DNA from: Corinectria fuckeliana
Taxonomy: Eukaryota > Ascomycota > Sordariomycetes > Hypocreales > Nectriaceae
Direction: 5' to 3'
Assembly (NCBI GenBank): GCA_019137255.1
Contig: WPDH01000208.1
Coordinates: 25,724 to 89,723 of the forward strand
DNA: 64,000 bases
Made by a program: the position numbers and the translations under genes. Below the pieces are notes generated by a model. The model did not search any database. It saw nothing but the letters and a program-made list of their open reading frames with translations, and was not told the origin of the DNA. Every line of letters starts with the position of its first letter. Position 1 is the stretch's first letter. Shown piece by piece: positions 50,601 to 62,439 of this stretch.

Positions 50601-53600
50601 AGAAACGGTGTAGATGCACTTGGTAGCTGTCGGGCTGCTTCAATGCCAGACTGGACGTCGTCTGCAACCCGGCGATCTACTATGTAATTATGCCAGTGCT
50701 CATGCAAGCCAAGCACATCTGTCCCATCGCTAAGGAAGAGGCGTCAAGGGGTGTCGAACTGTCAAGACGACGTTGGCAGCCGCGCAGGCAACAAGCGCCT
50801 CAGCAGCGTCAAGCCTTCAACGACACCTCATGCTCGCATGCATCTCAACTCAACTCGCACAGTGGAAGCACTCAGCCAGCCGTGACGCCTCGCAACCTGA
50901 CAAGATCCAGTAAGAATCCCCGAGTGTCGTCTCTTTCCTGGCTGGGCATCATATCATGTGTCCCCGCCGTTCCCCTCAATTCCACCTCCTCTCTCGCTTC
51001 TTGCAGATGATGCATCAGCATCACGGGGTCGAAGTCCGGGTCGGGGTCGGGGTTCCGCCTACTACGGATGTGTCTGTGTCTCCTGTTTCTCTCCGTCAGT
51101 CCGTCCGTCACCTTTGCTCCGAGTTCGTGGAGTCGCGGGGCAAGGTCCGTTGCAAGTCCAGGACGCCGGCCAACGGTACGTACTCCTCCAGGGCCGGCCC
51201 CGCCCAATTCAAAGTTCCATTGGAAGGAAAGTCAAGAAGAAAGGGAAGAAAAAATCCTTTCGCAGCCGCGCACCCGCCATTTCCATTCCGTCGCAATTCA
51301 TGCCGGTCCCACGGAATGCTCCACCCAAGAAACGGTCCCTCTTCGTAAGACGTCGGACGTAGGCCTACGAAGTACGGTAGAAACTTGGCAGCCACGGGTC
51401 ATCTGGCCGTTCAGGCTGATTCCCTGCATTAGGTGGGCACGTGGGTCTTTTCATCGACGACAGGACCTGAAAATTTTTACAAGTGTACCTTTCTTTGCCC
51501 GACGGCGCCTGTTAGCTTACGATCCTGTACGGCACGTATCTGTCTAAGCTAGATCGAGCTTTCCTTGGCTCCATCCATCTGGAAAGCCAAGTCTCCAAGC
51601 TCTCCAACAAGCTCCAAGCCTCAACCGCTTAAAAGCGCCTCGCTCAGAGCACACCCTCCAGTCTCGTCTCCGCCCGACTCGAACCCGTCTCCGCCAGCTG
51701 GCCGGCGGCCCTCGTCCATCCTTGGAAAATCTCTGAATGGGTCCCGGCTGGTCTCCCTTTCGGTGTCTCTTGCTTCGTCTGGGGTTGAGCGGGCCGTCAT
51801 ACTCGTACATTGGAGGCTTAGCCAAAGCTTCTGGACTGGAGCTTATGACGCCTTCTGGAGTCGACTCGAGAACGCGTTCTAGGTTCCTGGGCTACAGGCC
51901 CCACGTCGATCGATCTCACCGCATGCCCCTTATACCATCTCCTGGAAGGCGACAGCCACGATGTGATGCCTTACGATGCGACCATTTGAAGACGTAATAC
52001 ATCCATCCACGATGTCACAATAGAGGTGTTTCTGGCTAGATGCCTCACCCTGACAACCAACCAACTGCAGCACCTCTACTGATCCATAATCAGATGTTTC
52101 AGAGTGATGGCTGTGAACTCACTCTGATGGAGCTCTCCAATTCCTTTGTTGGCTCTAGGATTTCCATCTGTCGAGTATCTCTTGGTATTCTCTTACCACA
52201 TACATTCGAAATGAAGCCAGTTAGACGCACGCCAGGTAACTGATCCCTCTGCCTGGATGCATGCCATACTCTCATGATCACATCGCTTTGCCTTGGTCTA
52301 AGTCATTCACCCATGGACCTACCCTATGACTTCGGCTTAGGTTGGATCATCACTACAACGTCGCCATTACAGTATAACCTCACCATCAACTTTAGAAGCT
52401 TCTAGTGCGCTTACAAAGTTCCTGACTACTTGACCTTCTCTTCATTAGGCAAGTTTCTAGAATATTTATTTGCCCAAACACTTTTGCCACCGCGCCGCCG
52501 ATCCAGATCCAGCCACGATCGTTTGCGTACCCGTCCACGTCACGTTGTGAAACACCAAGGCTTGTCTCTTTCACTCGCCCGCGGATCTAGGGAGCGCGGG
52601 TTGTGCGGGTACGAAGAAACTATGTAGCATCATCCGCTCGAAGCCTAGCAACATCTCATCTCATCATTCCATCGCCAAGAAACTTTCTCGAAGTTTTGCT
52701 ACCATATACTTCGTACGCACGTGCAATATACCGGTGGTGAAAGGTGGAGCTTCGTCACTGAGTTCACACACACGAAACACTGCACCCCCTCCCAAAACTA
52801 CACGCCCACGGTTCGTTCCAAATCGGAACCGGATCGAGACCAGGACAAGTGCGAAGTATCTACAGCCGAGCTCACCCACGCCGCGCGCACGCCGTGACTG
52901 AGCAGCCTCCTCGGCAGAGACCGAGTCAAGGTCAAAGCCAAGTGAGCCTCACGGCTGCGGCTCTCTTAGGTTTGGAAGGCCCTGGCGCTCCGGCGCGGCC
53001 TAATACGTAACATATTGACCTTGTGTGCTTGAAGATCCTGGTCTTGTGAACCACCTCGAGCGCCAACTCTTACCCAACCGATCGGTGGCCTGCCGCCACG
53101 AGCCACATCTCATCTCGGTCGGGAACGCCCAGCTCAGCCCTGTTGCGAAATGCTGCTAGTGCCAGCACGCTCTTCGCGATGGTGCAATCATAGCCCAAGT
53201 CTGCGCAACGTGGCCATGGGGGCCAACCAGCCACGTTCCCGTTCCCAAATGGCTGGGTCTGTAAACTTTCAGTCAATTAATAAGAGAGCTGGTATCCATA
53301 CAAAAGTGCGAAGTCGTCAGAAACGTCATTTGCATCGCCATGTTCCGTCACCTCCCGAAGAATCTCACAAGTCTCTTTGGACACAGAGAGGCGGGCTGTC
53401 GCCACTTACATAAAACCAATAACGTAGGTACGTACTCAACCCATTTCCGTCACCCTAGTATGCACGCGATGGGGTGTCGGTTTATAAATATTCTGTTTTT
53501 TCCTACTACATACGTACTTCGTATGTTCTAGCTCCTGGTGCAGCGCCATCTTTTTGAGCCGCATCACGACCGGTGCGCGGGCCACCTTTTACGCTATAAT

Positions 53601-56600
53601 TATCTCATAGAATCCTCTTTGACAGCATTTATCAATCAGGCACTGGCAGAGACTTTTTGCCGAGTGGGCTTGCTCCGTTTCACCACGAGAATCACACGGC
53701 ACTGCATCAAACCATGTCCCGGTGTCCAGCGGTGAATCGGAATGCGGCTGGGTAAAGACGCGAGTCCCTATACCTGACACGTTGATGTTTATGCTTGACA
53801 TCTTGGCAGGCATACGGGCAGAAAGCTCCTGTCGAGTCTTCTCCAACCCAGCCCGGCCTGACTTACATGAAGAACCACGCGATAATGCAAGCTTCGCAAT
53901 GGCCCACAGCTGCCCGATGGCTAGCAGATCCCCTTGCATGCTTCCGCAGACAGATCGACAGCTACTCAGAACAGCTCGAGAACTCGATCGTCATATTCGT
54001 TAGTCTGAACCCGTCGTCAACTCGACCGTCGGCGGTGCGCGGGTGGGCCAGACGACGCTGACTCGGGATTCGGCGCCGCGTCCACGTCGGATCAAGTATC
54101 AATCAACCTCCTCTCGCTTGCTACTGTATATTGCCCGACGGTATACATATCGCCATCGGTTCTCAGCAGGCCATGGACGGATCCCCATCCTGGCTGCTAG
54201 GTACTGCAGTACACGCTCTATGCCGACACCGCCCCGTTAATCACGGCGTGTCATGTGCCAGGCCTTTCTTGATAGGCCTGCTCGTGCCATTGTGCGACCA
54301 TGGCGGCGACGTCCGTGCGAATGACATGTTCCTTGGCACCATTGAGACAGACCACGGCGGCAGACCTGTCATATGGTCCAACCCGCCGTCGTGATTTTTC
54401 CCTAACAACCAGCAGACTGCCAGCAGAGCATCACGAACGTATTTCGTTGCAGTGTGTCAAGAGATCCACGCCTGCAGTCGGGACATTCATGTGAATCTGG
54501 AAAACCCACTCTAGCTGCGACGCTACTCGGTGGCACCTTTGCCAGACCGGATCCCCTCATTGGCAGCGTCGCAAATCCTTTACCGGAGCTCCCTCCAGTG
54601 TGTTCTATCGAGCGGATACTGCAAGGGTGTTGGTGAGCAAATGAACTCAAGCTGGGCTCCTCCAGGGGTAGCTCGAGAGCTCCAGCTCCAGCTCCAGCTC
54701 CAGTCTGGCAGCTTCGTACACGGCGCGTGATCGTGGTAATTGCCCGCGGCCGATGGATCTGTCGAATTGGCGATTGGCTGTGTTGCAAAAGTCGATGACA
54801 CGCTGACACTCCATCTCTGCAATTGTGATGTTCCGGCCCCTCCGGTTTTCCACCGAGTGAGTCCGTCTTGGCCGGTTTTCTTCTCGTCAAGGACAAGGAT
54901 ATTCGGCATCAAGCCCGACGTACATGAAATATCTCTCCGCCCTTAGATCTACCAATTTATTTCCTTGATCGCCATATAGCCGAATCATGAGCACCCGTTG
55001 CTGGCAGTCGGCATTTTGTTCGGAGCAGGAGTGTTCTCTCACAGATGTGGTTGGTGCCGCGAGATGATCTAAACTGCGCCGACGATTCTATGCGGGGTGA
55101 TCGCAAGCTGTCGGCATCTAAAACCTGGAGTAATGCGGATTGCATTTCTGGGGATAGATAAGATACATAGTGAGGGCCTGATAAGTGACGTTGAGAAATT
55201 AGTCAACTCTGCCTTGACACGTACGGGTGCCCGGGGATGTTCTAGGTGGTAGATGCAGATGAGGATCTGGCCCTATCAGATCATCCCTATAGCGAACCCC
55301 CAACATAGATTAGGATTGCTTACCTAGTACAGATGCCTAGATCTGATACTTTATCTATTCGGCCTTCTTACCCGTCTATGAGAAGAACAAGAAGGCTGCC
55401 ATGGACGAGTTGCAGCCGTCCAGATTAGCTATCGTCGCATACATGTTTCCATCCAACTGCACGTAAGGTGACTTCGGCCAGATATCGTAAGTGCAGAAGG
55501 CTAGAGCAGATCCCGAAAAATCGAGTCGTGCTAAGTTTGCAATTAAGAGATTTGAACAGTCGGGGCAGTATCTTCGAAGACATTGAGAAAAAGGAATGGG
55601 CATGAACTGGGAAACGGCCACGTTCGTTGTGTATCTCGGCCGCTCAGACTGCGAACAGGATGCTAGAACCTCGCAGATGATTGCTTGGTCAGGTTAATGG
55701 GTCTTGAGGAAGATCGCATGATGGCCCAAGGCGTGCAAATCGTTTACAGACACCTTCATACGGCGACATTGAGGCGGTATCACAGGGAAATAGGCTTCAA
55801 CTCCTGGAGAAAATTGCCTTGCTTCATGTCTGGGCGTTGCGTCAGTCAACCCAACGTCTAAGAGTAAGCAGCAAATCCAGATGCCCGCGGGACATCGATA
55901 TGTATGAGTGGCCCCCAGCCCTGAGATGCTGTGACAGAAATGATGGACATTGCAAGTCAGTACTGTCTCATTGGCAAGCGTCCCCGAAGGCCGAAGAAGT
56001 AGCCTCAGAGCCCATGTCACGCCAATATTGGATAGGCTTACTTTCGTTGTCCAGCTACCATAAGCTACTAAATACCTCGGAGTCGAGTCTTTACGCCTGA
56101 AAGAGCGGACACTAGGGTTGGTCCTGTCGTATGGCAGGTGTCCGAGAGGAAATGCGCATCGGCGACATGGACTTTCCGGTCTTTGAATGAGGACAATCCG
56201 CCCACGGCGGTGGGTTCGGTGATAGGTTGTTTCTCCTTTCCGACCTTGGACACGGGCTGGTTCTCTTTCCTTTGCCTTTATCCGCCAGTTCGTTATCCCC
56301 CGCTCCTTCATCTATCGACTCATCATTCGTATCACTATCCGGTTCATCATCCGAAGTCGCTTCGCCTGACTGTAGAAGCCCCAGGCTTATCATGTCCTAC
56401 GTCTGTTTCTCGCCGTTAAAATTCCACTTCCAATCCTCGAAGCTTCTCTGCTTAATCCAATTTACAAAGCTGAGTAGCGCGTCACCCCCTCAACATCCTT
56501 GCTGCTCGGCGCAAGTTGTCGAAAATGAATGGGACTTTTGCAGGCATTTAGCCCATACCAGCCTCGTCATAGACACCCACTTCTAAACGTAGCCAGATCT

Positions 56601-56999
56601 TGATCTCTTCTAGTATCATGGATTTTTCGCAAGCATATTTTCTAGCTCAATGCCTGACCTATTTTGCATTGGAACACACTACTTTTATTCCCTCCCCTTA
56701 AGTGCGCGAAGGTGCGCGAAAGTGTCACCAACAGGCATCACAGCCAATAGAGGTGTGAGAGTCAGTGAGTACTTCTGCTTCTGCGTCTGTGTGATATGCT
56801 GAATAATAAGGTAGGCAAGGTACATTCCTCTTCTTTATCTTCTATCCTCTGCAACCCCACGATGCGAACCCGATGCTATTCGCCCCATCGTTGCCTAGCT
56901 TGGTCTCCATCGTTAGGGCACTAGGGTATCAGGGCATTATAACAGGCCTGCCTTCTTTCTCAGAACCAATCCTCTCCGACAAGTCCAACGCAGTACGTC
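47611..56999. other. 9.4-kb region without a defensible gene
   Basis: The first ~700 bases are the arrestin promoter/leader, with poly-T and GA-rich tracts. Beyond it, all open frames are short or overlap equally long frames on the other strand. Weak candidates such as the minus-strand frame at 55376-55621 (cysteine pair RYCPDC) show no recognisable domain. A CAGCTC hexamer run lies at 54681-54706. The region could hold ncRNA genes or genes with very small exons that I cannot see. Confidence 0.35.
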
Positions 57000-57395
57000 G
57001 TTAAAGACCGTAGCTTAGAGGGAAATTGGTTCCGTGAATCGGACCTTCTCCGCGCATTTCTGAAGATAACCCGTGAACGTTTCTGATGCAATCATCTGGA
57101 TCTGGTCCTTGCTGAGCTTCGTTAGAGCCAGTGTATCCGTGGATCTGTCATCTACCGCCGTCTCTTCGTTCAGAGCGATACTTGCTAGATTCAAAAGGGT
57201 TGTTCGGTTGGCAATATAGTCCTGCTCCATGACGACACAGGCCGGGTCATGGGACATGACAGCCCTTACTTTCTCAAGCCTTATCCTCTCCGATGACCCA
57301 ACGCAGTACATTGTCGAAGGCTGTAAAAGGGTTTCGTAAATCTGACCTTCTCTGCGCGTATCTGAAGATAATTCGTAAACGCTTTTTCGGCATAT
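57000..57395 (-). pseudogene. Relic of a DUF3435-like tyrosine recombinase (catalytic segment, internally duplicated)
   Basis: Read on the minus strand, KAFTNYLQIRAEKVRFTKPF followed by YSLRQ is the start of a DUF3435-type tyrosine recombinase catalytic core. Beyond a frameshift and stops, AVMSHDPACVVMEQDYIANR follows (His and Tyr of the R-H-Y set) and LLNLASIALNEE. A second copy of the start, ETFTGYLQKCAEKVRFTEPI, follows about 310 bp downstream, so part of the core is tandemly duplicated (nucleotide similarity of 56952-57085 to 57264-57395). Frameshifts and stops make it non-functional. DUF3435 proteins include the captain recombinases of giant Starship elements. The family call rests on the shared FTNYLQ...FTEP...SLR...MxH...Y layout with the relic at 60.5-61.2 kb. 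Confidence 0.6.
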
Positions 57396-57895
57396 CTGCG
57401 ACAAGGACTAGCTTGTCGAGAAACTCTAACTTGAATGGGATATTCTTCTCGTCACCATTAAAGAGTTCGTCGATGGTCTGGATGTCTTGGAGAGCCCCCC
57501 GCCAAGCACGCATCTGCGCCCAGGCAACATATATCTGTATGCAAAGCCTCTGTATGTTGACAACGAGCGGTAACGGGTATGCTATTATCCCAAGATCAGC
57601 ACCCGAATGCAGTGTGAGAAGACAGGGAAACGGTGAGACCCAGCTCGGTCCCGTAACTTACAGAACGCACGTCTTGCCGCCTTGGCGACAGTGACCGCAG
57701 CGCGAGGAGCCCACGTCCCCGTATCCGCACTCGATATCAGGAGTTTCCACGGGACAGCGGTCCACACGGCGGTAGACAAGGTTGGTAAAAAGGTCGCTCA
57801 AGACTGAACGAAAACAGTGCGTGCACCACACGCCGTCCGACGAAATGGGAGCCTCCCGCTTCGTAGAGTCGTGCGGGTCTTCCTGGCATTGCGAT
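57396..57895 (-). pseudogene. Frameshifted fragment of a fungal cysteine-motif protein
   Basis: Minus strand: GVWCTHCFRSVLSDLF, then a CPVETPDIECGYG stretch and SSRCGHCRQGGKTCVL, giving paired CxxC motifs like a small zinc-binding module. A GTAAGT donor follows at once. After a probable intron, the frame carrying PLPLVVNIQRLCIQIY and MRAWRGALQDIQTIDELF continues, but joining it needs a one-base shift. I recall similar cysteine-motif proteins as an abundant uncharacterised lineage-specific family in ascomycetes, though I cannot name it. The downstream end runs into the recombinase relic. Start unclear; likely broken or chimeric. Confidence 0.4.
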
Positions 57896-60528
57896 GGAGT
57901 TGTAATAAATCGATACTAGTTAGTCGACTGTAAGAAGAGTTAGCCTCGGTCTCTAAGAAGGTAGACAATCATGCCTTATTCATGCCCGTATCGAGAGTGG
58001 CAATGATGAGTGGGAAGGGAGAACGTGAAGAGAGGTTGAACGGGCGGAACGCATCACTAATGTCCGATCCCAGCTCTTTCCAAGCCCGGATCCGAACGTT
58101 GTGTCCTCTGCGAGGTCAATCGTTCGAAATGTGCTGCGGTATATCGTCGTATATTTAGCGAGCCCTCAACGCTTCTTACCAATATTTATTTAGATCCCAA
58201 TCGACCTCCTTAGTGCAGCCAGCTACCTCTGGAACCAGTTGTCGTTGCACCACTTCAGGACTTTCCTGAGGAGACAACCATGGAGATGCTCCCTCCGCTT
58301 TAACATCTGAAGCGTTGGCTTGTCACTCGCGCCGCCAATGACGCGGTGTCCGCTCTCCGCGCCTTGCAGGCGGTCGCATTCGACCCCAAGTTAACCACAA
58401 GATCAAGATCACGGAGGCCAACGCTCAGCGTCTCGCTATCTGTCAGTTTCAACTAGCCCAGCAGACTGCAGAGATTCAGACTATGCAGTTCCGTTTGTGC
58501 TGCAGTGATGTTGAAAAGGGCGGTATTATAAAAGATTGGAAACGCTTACTATAAGGCCCTGGGGACGAAGACGGCACACCTGGAGCCCGAGTATCGTTAA
58601 AATTCAGTGTATACATTGGCATCAAGAAATGTTTCCTCCAACCACCGGAAGGTAGTGTCTGTTCTCTGTTGGTTACCCTAAGACCTATGAGTTTCCACTT
58701 TTCTTGCAATCTGGTATTTATACCGAGAGTTTCATTGTTGATTGATCAACTCTCCTTGTGTTTTAACCTAGTTCCTTAGGTGCCATCATCCACTAACGAT
58801 ATTGACACATCGTCCATTGAACCATCATCCATTCAGCCATCATCCATTTAACCATCCATCCTTGAGAGACTCGTCAGGCTCCTCGACCTCGGCCAGGCTT
58901 CCCTCTTTCAGGTTGCTAATGGAGGATCCTCGTGCGACTCCTCAACCTGGACCGCTAGGGACTTTGAAGAACGTCGAGGATATGCTCTTACTGTTTCTCT
59001 TTTGCATCAAACAGGGCTCGTTTTCCGAGGGAGAGAAGACTGAGATTAGTTACTGTAGCCCAAGTGCTGATACTGGTCAAGAGAGAATCGGGCATGGGGA
59101 TCTCTTTAGCTTCGTTGTCAGACATTTTCGAACTGGCGACGAGTGGCAGTAAAGCAAGTGAAAGACCTAAGGTGACAGTTGAAGATGAACGTGACAGGGA
59201 AAGTGAAAGACCTGGTGTAAAAGTCAAAGTTGACGGGGAACTCGGAGATCGATGTAGTAAAAAGTTGGAACTTAGAAGACGAAGGGTGAAGAGAAGAGGA
59301 GGGAAGGGAAGAGAAACTTTCTCTCACACCTGGTGGTTTTTAAGTGCGAGCTCTTCAAACGAGCGTCTGTCAACAGTTTTTGGCTATCCCATTCATTAAG
59401 TCATTATTATCATTTCAAACTATTCCGCTTATTGTTCTATAGATACCGCTCTCTTTTCGCGATCGTTTGTATTCAGACTCGACTTTAAGGAGCGGGTAGG
59501 GTATTTTACCCTAGAGATGGGTGTAGTCAATGGAGTTGGTGGAAGCCGATGACCCGCGCAACGCCAAGATCTTATACCCCGAAACGCCAACACTCTTCGG
59601 TAAGGCTTCGACAAACAACCGCTTTTTCAGCAGCCTCAGCCAGTCAAACAAGAGCCAGACCACCGCATCGCGCCACAAGCGAAAGAAAATTAAGAGCGAC
59701 GAACCCTTAATTAGACTCCAACGCGTCGAAAGACTGATCCAGGACTCGACAAACGGTGGGTGGACATACTCGTACCACCAGACACGCACCGATCGAGACA
59801 TGCCTGCACCTACTAGCCGTTCCGGATGGGCGCTTAGGGTTAGGTTAGGGTTAGGACGCGCAAAGCAAGGCGTCTGGACACCTTTTAAGTCGAGCCATTA
59901 ACGTTCTGTATAATGCCTGATTAGGCGATAGTAGGCGCCGTTTACTGACTGACTGACCACCAGCTTCCAAGTTCCAGCGACGTCTAACAATCCCAACCCG
60001 GCCAAGAAGCCAACGATGGGTCGAAGGAAGGAAGGATTTGAAGTTCAGGAATCAGGAGAGGGAAGTCTTTACCCGGAGCTCACTAAAGTCCGCGAATTCA
60101 CGGAAGTGCTCGATGCTCTGGCCGATGGCTTTCGACACCATTCACCGGCAACTCAACGCGTATAAGACCGCCACTGAGGTTGGTATCGGCAGTGGGCCTA
60201 GATCGTTCTGGATGCGACTGACGAAATGGTGGACGAAGCGTGCTTCCCCGCACCGGATCCAGCTGCTTTCAACCCCTTTGAGAAGTTGTTCCACTAGGTC
60301 CGACTCTTTCTGGCTTTCGTCATGGAGAAATGTGTCCCTCGCGCAAGTGGTGCGGACAGCCAGTGCTTACCATGTGAGCACGACAGAGACCATGTGATAT
60401 CTGAACAAGCACTTTATCATCAGAGCTCGCCAAGACGCAATCCGGAACGAGACCCAAGTAGGAACATGGGAAACCCTTCAAATGATGGATTTCGACATAC
60501 GAGAGACCCAGTGCATTGAGCTTGCCGA
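57896..60528. other. Repeat-rich interval between two recombinase relics
   Basis: Contains tandem CATCATCCAT-type units at about 58786-58860 and an interstitial telomere-like tract at 59834-59855. Open frames such as 59530-59901 (+) are not recognisable. The segment 58190-58480 reads like degenerate mobile-element sequence, without a domain I can name. Confidence 0.4.
59834..59855 (+). repeat. Interstitial telomere-like repeat (TTAGGG/TTAGG)
   Basis: TTAGGG TTAGG TTAGGG TTAGG in direct array. TTAGGG is the usual telomere unit of filamentous ascomycetes, so this short internal copy suggests a past telomere-proximal position, a healed break, or a telomere-targeted insertion. Confidence 0.75.
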
Positions 60529-61164
60529 ATGCCACCACCTGGCATGGGTCCTCTTGGGAAGCCAGTCTTTATCGCAGGTAAACCGCGAGGTTTATCTGAT
60601 GATCTGGACAAGTCGATGGCGTCTTAAGCGTTCACGAACTACCTACAAAATCGCGGGGAGAAGGTTGGATTCACTGAACCCATCACTTTCTACAGTCTTC
60701 GCCGGAAGACGGCCACCGCACTCTCAAAAAAAAAATTGGTAAAGAAAACGCAAGGGCTATCATGGCCCATAACCCGAACTCACGCGGTATGGAGTTGTGC
60801 TATACTGCAAATTCGACAGAGCTCCTCGATCTGACATTCCTCGCTTTGGACGAAGAGAACCGTCCGATGTCTGATGATAGTAGAAATGTTATCGCTCTGA
60901 AGAAAGTCAGACAGGAAAAACTCCAGATGATGGAGCTGTTGTTGAACCAACTAGATGAGCAATTGAACACTGACGAGGAGTATCCACCATGGAAGTACCG
61001 CTGCTAAAAAGAACCGCAACCAAGTCCTTCGTCGCGCCGCTTTCCGTACTTTGATCAAAGACATCGGAGAAAAGAAATTCTAGGGGCTTACACAAGATGA
61101 AGCCCAACCCTAAGTCGAGGAGTTCCGATCGATGAGCAGTGAGTTCAATCGAGCGTGGAAATGA
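60529..61164 (+). pseudogene. Relic of a DUF3435-like tyrosine recombinase (second locus)
   Basis: Plus strand: MPPPGMGPLGKPVFIAGKPR, GLSDDLDKSMAS, a TAA stop, then AFTNYLQNRGEKVGFTEPIT and FYSLRRKTATALS (catalytic Arg). A run of ten A (60726-60735) shifts the frame. Then come GKENARAIMAHNPNSRGMEL and CYTANSTELLDLTFLALDEE (His and Tyr). Another shift and stops follow, with LRRAAFRTLIKDIGEKKF, GLTQDEAQP and EFRSMSSEFNRAWK. This order (LRR, MxHxPxSR, Y, LALDEE, late RRxAFR helix) is typical of DUF3435 recombinases. At least three stops and two frameshifts show it is dead. The N-terminal part is not detectable upstream. Confidence 0.65.
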
Positions 61165-61687
61165 CTGGTGGAACAAGGATGAGCCCGGAGACTCCGCCAC
61201 CAAGAAGCTGTTGGTTGCCCATGAAGAGATGAAGCGGTCGATGGGATGGTATGAGGAAGACTTCCGAGGGAAGGTCGACCACAAACGACAACGCCGAGTG
61301 TTAGACGTTGATCGATCGCTGAAGGAGCTTGGCCGAGTATTTCCTTCCCTTCGGTTCTTAAATCGTCGCGCGCTCCCTGAGCCTATCCCGGTGCCAAACA
61401 ACCCGTCACTCATGATGGGGAGCAAGGCCGGTTGGCAGAATGAGTTCCTCACCGGTGAGTATGTCACCCGGGGACCCATTCCAACGCTGGAACCCCGGAG
61501 GACCAGCTTGCTTCCGGGGTTTGAGAGGTACATTACCATGGTAGAGCTCGGAAAGGGTCTTACTATGGCGGAACGGATTGCGAACACGCCAGGCATCAAA
61601 ATGGTTTCATTTCTTGGAACTACTGGAAACAAGTCGACGTCCGATCTTCGAATGACCAACAGGCTTCAGAAGGAGGGAGGCAAATGA
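61139..61687 (+). CDS. Uncharacterised open reading frame, 182 residues
   Basis: Opens with MSSIERGNDWWNKDEPGDSA, is highly charged, and contains a Pro-rich NRRALPEPIPVPNNP. It overlaps the end of the recombinase relic in another frame and directly precedes AT-rich sequence. No domain, signal peptide or membrane segment. It could be the C-terminal remainder of the relic after a frameshift, or an unrelated gene fragment. Confidence 0.3.
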   Translation: MSSIERGNDWWNKDEPGDSATKKLLVAHEEMKRSMGWYEEDFRGKVDHKRQRRVLDVDRSLKELGRVFPSLRFLNRRALPEPIPVPNNPSLMMGSKAGWQNEFLTGEYVTRGPIPTLEPRRTSLLPGFERYITMVELGKGLTMAERIANTPGIKMVSFLGTTGNKSTSDLRMTNRLQKEGGK

Positions 61688-62318
61688 TCCTCATCGAGCA
61701 AGCTACAGAATCTGGCGGGAAGGGATGATCCATCCATCATTTGATGCTTGATGGAAGCGCATGCGATGCGTGTGGAATCCAGCTTAGGTGGGCTGAAATG
61801 ACGCGCAATTTGTAAGATTATTGTACGATGGACAATCTGGCTTGGGAAAAATTTGGCCTTGGTGGTAGGTAGGATGGAGTGGATGGCAATGCCACTGCAA
61901 CGATGGAACGGACATAGAGTGTTCCAATTGTCTACATGAGCAACCGCTCTACGAGCCGCGCCCGGTCGAATCGACTGTTTGTTAGAATTGTAATAAACAA
62001 CTACCTAGGCCTACTTGCTTCCGTATGCATCACATTTGGGTCAGAATCTCAACCACGGGGCACCAGACGGGCCCGGCGCAGATAGAGCGACGGCCTGTAT
62101 TACCGGACTGGGGTGAGTCCGCAGACGAATCTTTCAGTAGCGACCATTTCGGAAAAACCCCAGGCGACAATTTCATCAAGCGAGCTATTATTCACCATGG
62201 CGGCCGAAGCGAGGAGGACAGTCACTGCTGGACTGGAGCAAGTTGTTGAGGATGCAAGCCTCACTCACAGTCAAGCTCACAGTCAAGCTCATAGTCTCCA
62301 TCGTCGCCATGGAACATC
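61688..62318. other. Non-coding interval
   Basis: No gene seen. A small direct repeat 'cacagtcaagct' lies at about 62267-62290, just before the truncated 5S copy. Confidence 0.4.
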
Positions 62319-62357
62319 ACATACGACCATAGCTCTTAGAAAATACGGGATCCCGTC
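62319..62357 (+). pseudogene. Truncated 5S rRNA (5' 39 nt only)
   Basis: ACATACGACCATAGCTCTTA, then GAAAATACGGGATCCCGTC, matches the first 39 nt of 5S copies A and B almost exactly, then diverges abruptly. The internal A/C boxes and the 3' end are absent, so it cannot be a working gene. It is on the opposite strand to the other copies. Confidence 0.8.
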
Positions 62358-62439
62358 AAGTTCTTATCTGCGGACCATCTGCCTCCATTTTCTGAGGTGT
62401 GTGCCTCTAGAAGCAGAGTCTTAAACCCCTGAAACTGGA

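Noticed and set aside
55376..56311. Minus-strand frames with a cysteine pair, possible two-exon gene
   Set aside because: A splice could be drawn near 55645-55660, but there is no recognisable domain, no clear start, and competing frames exist on the other strand.
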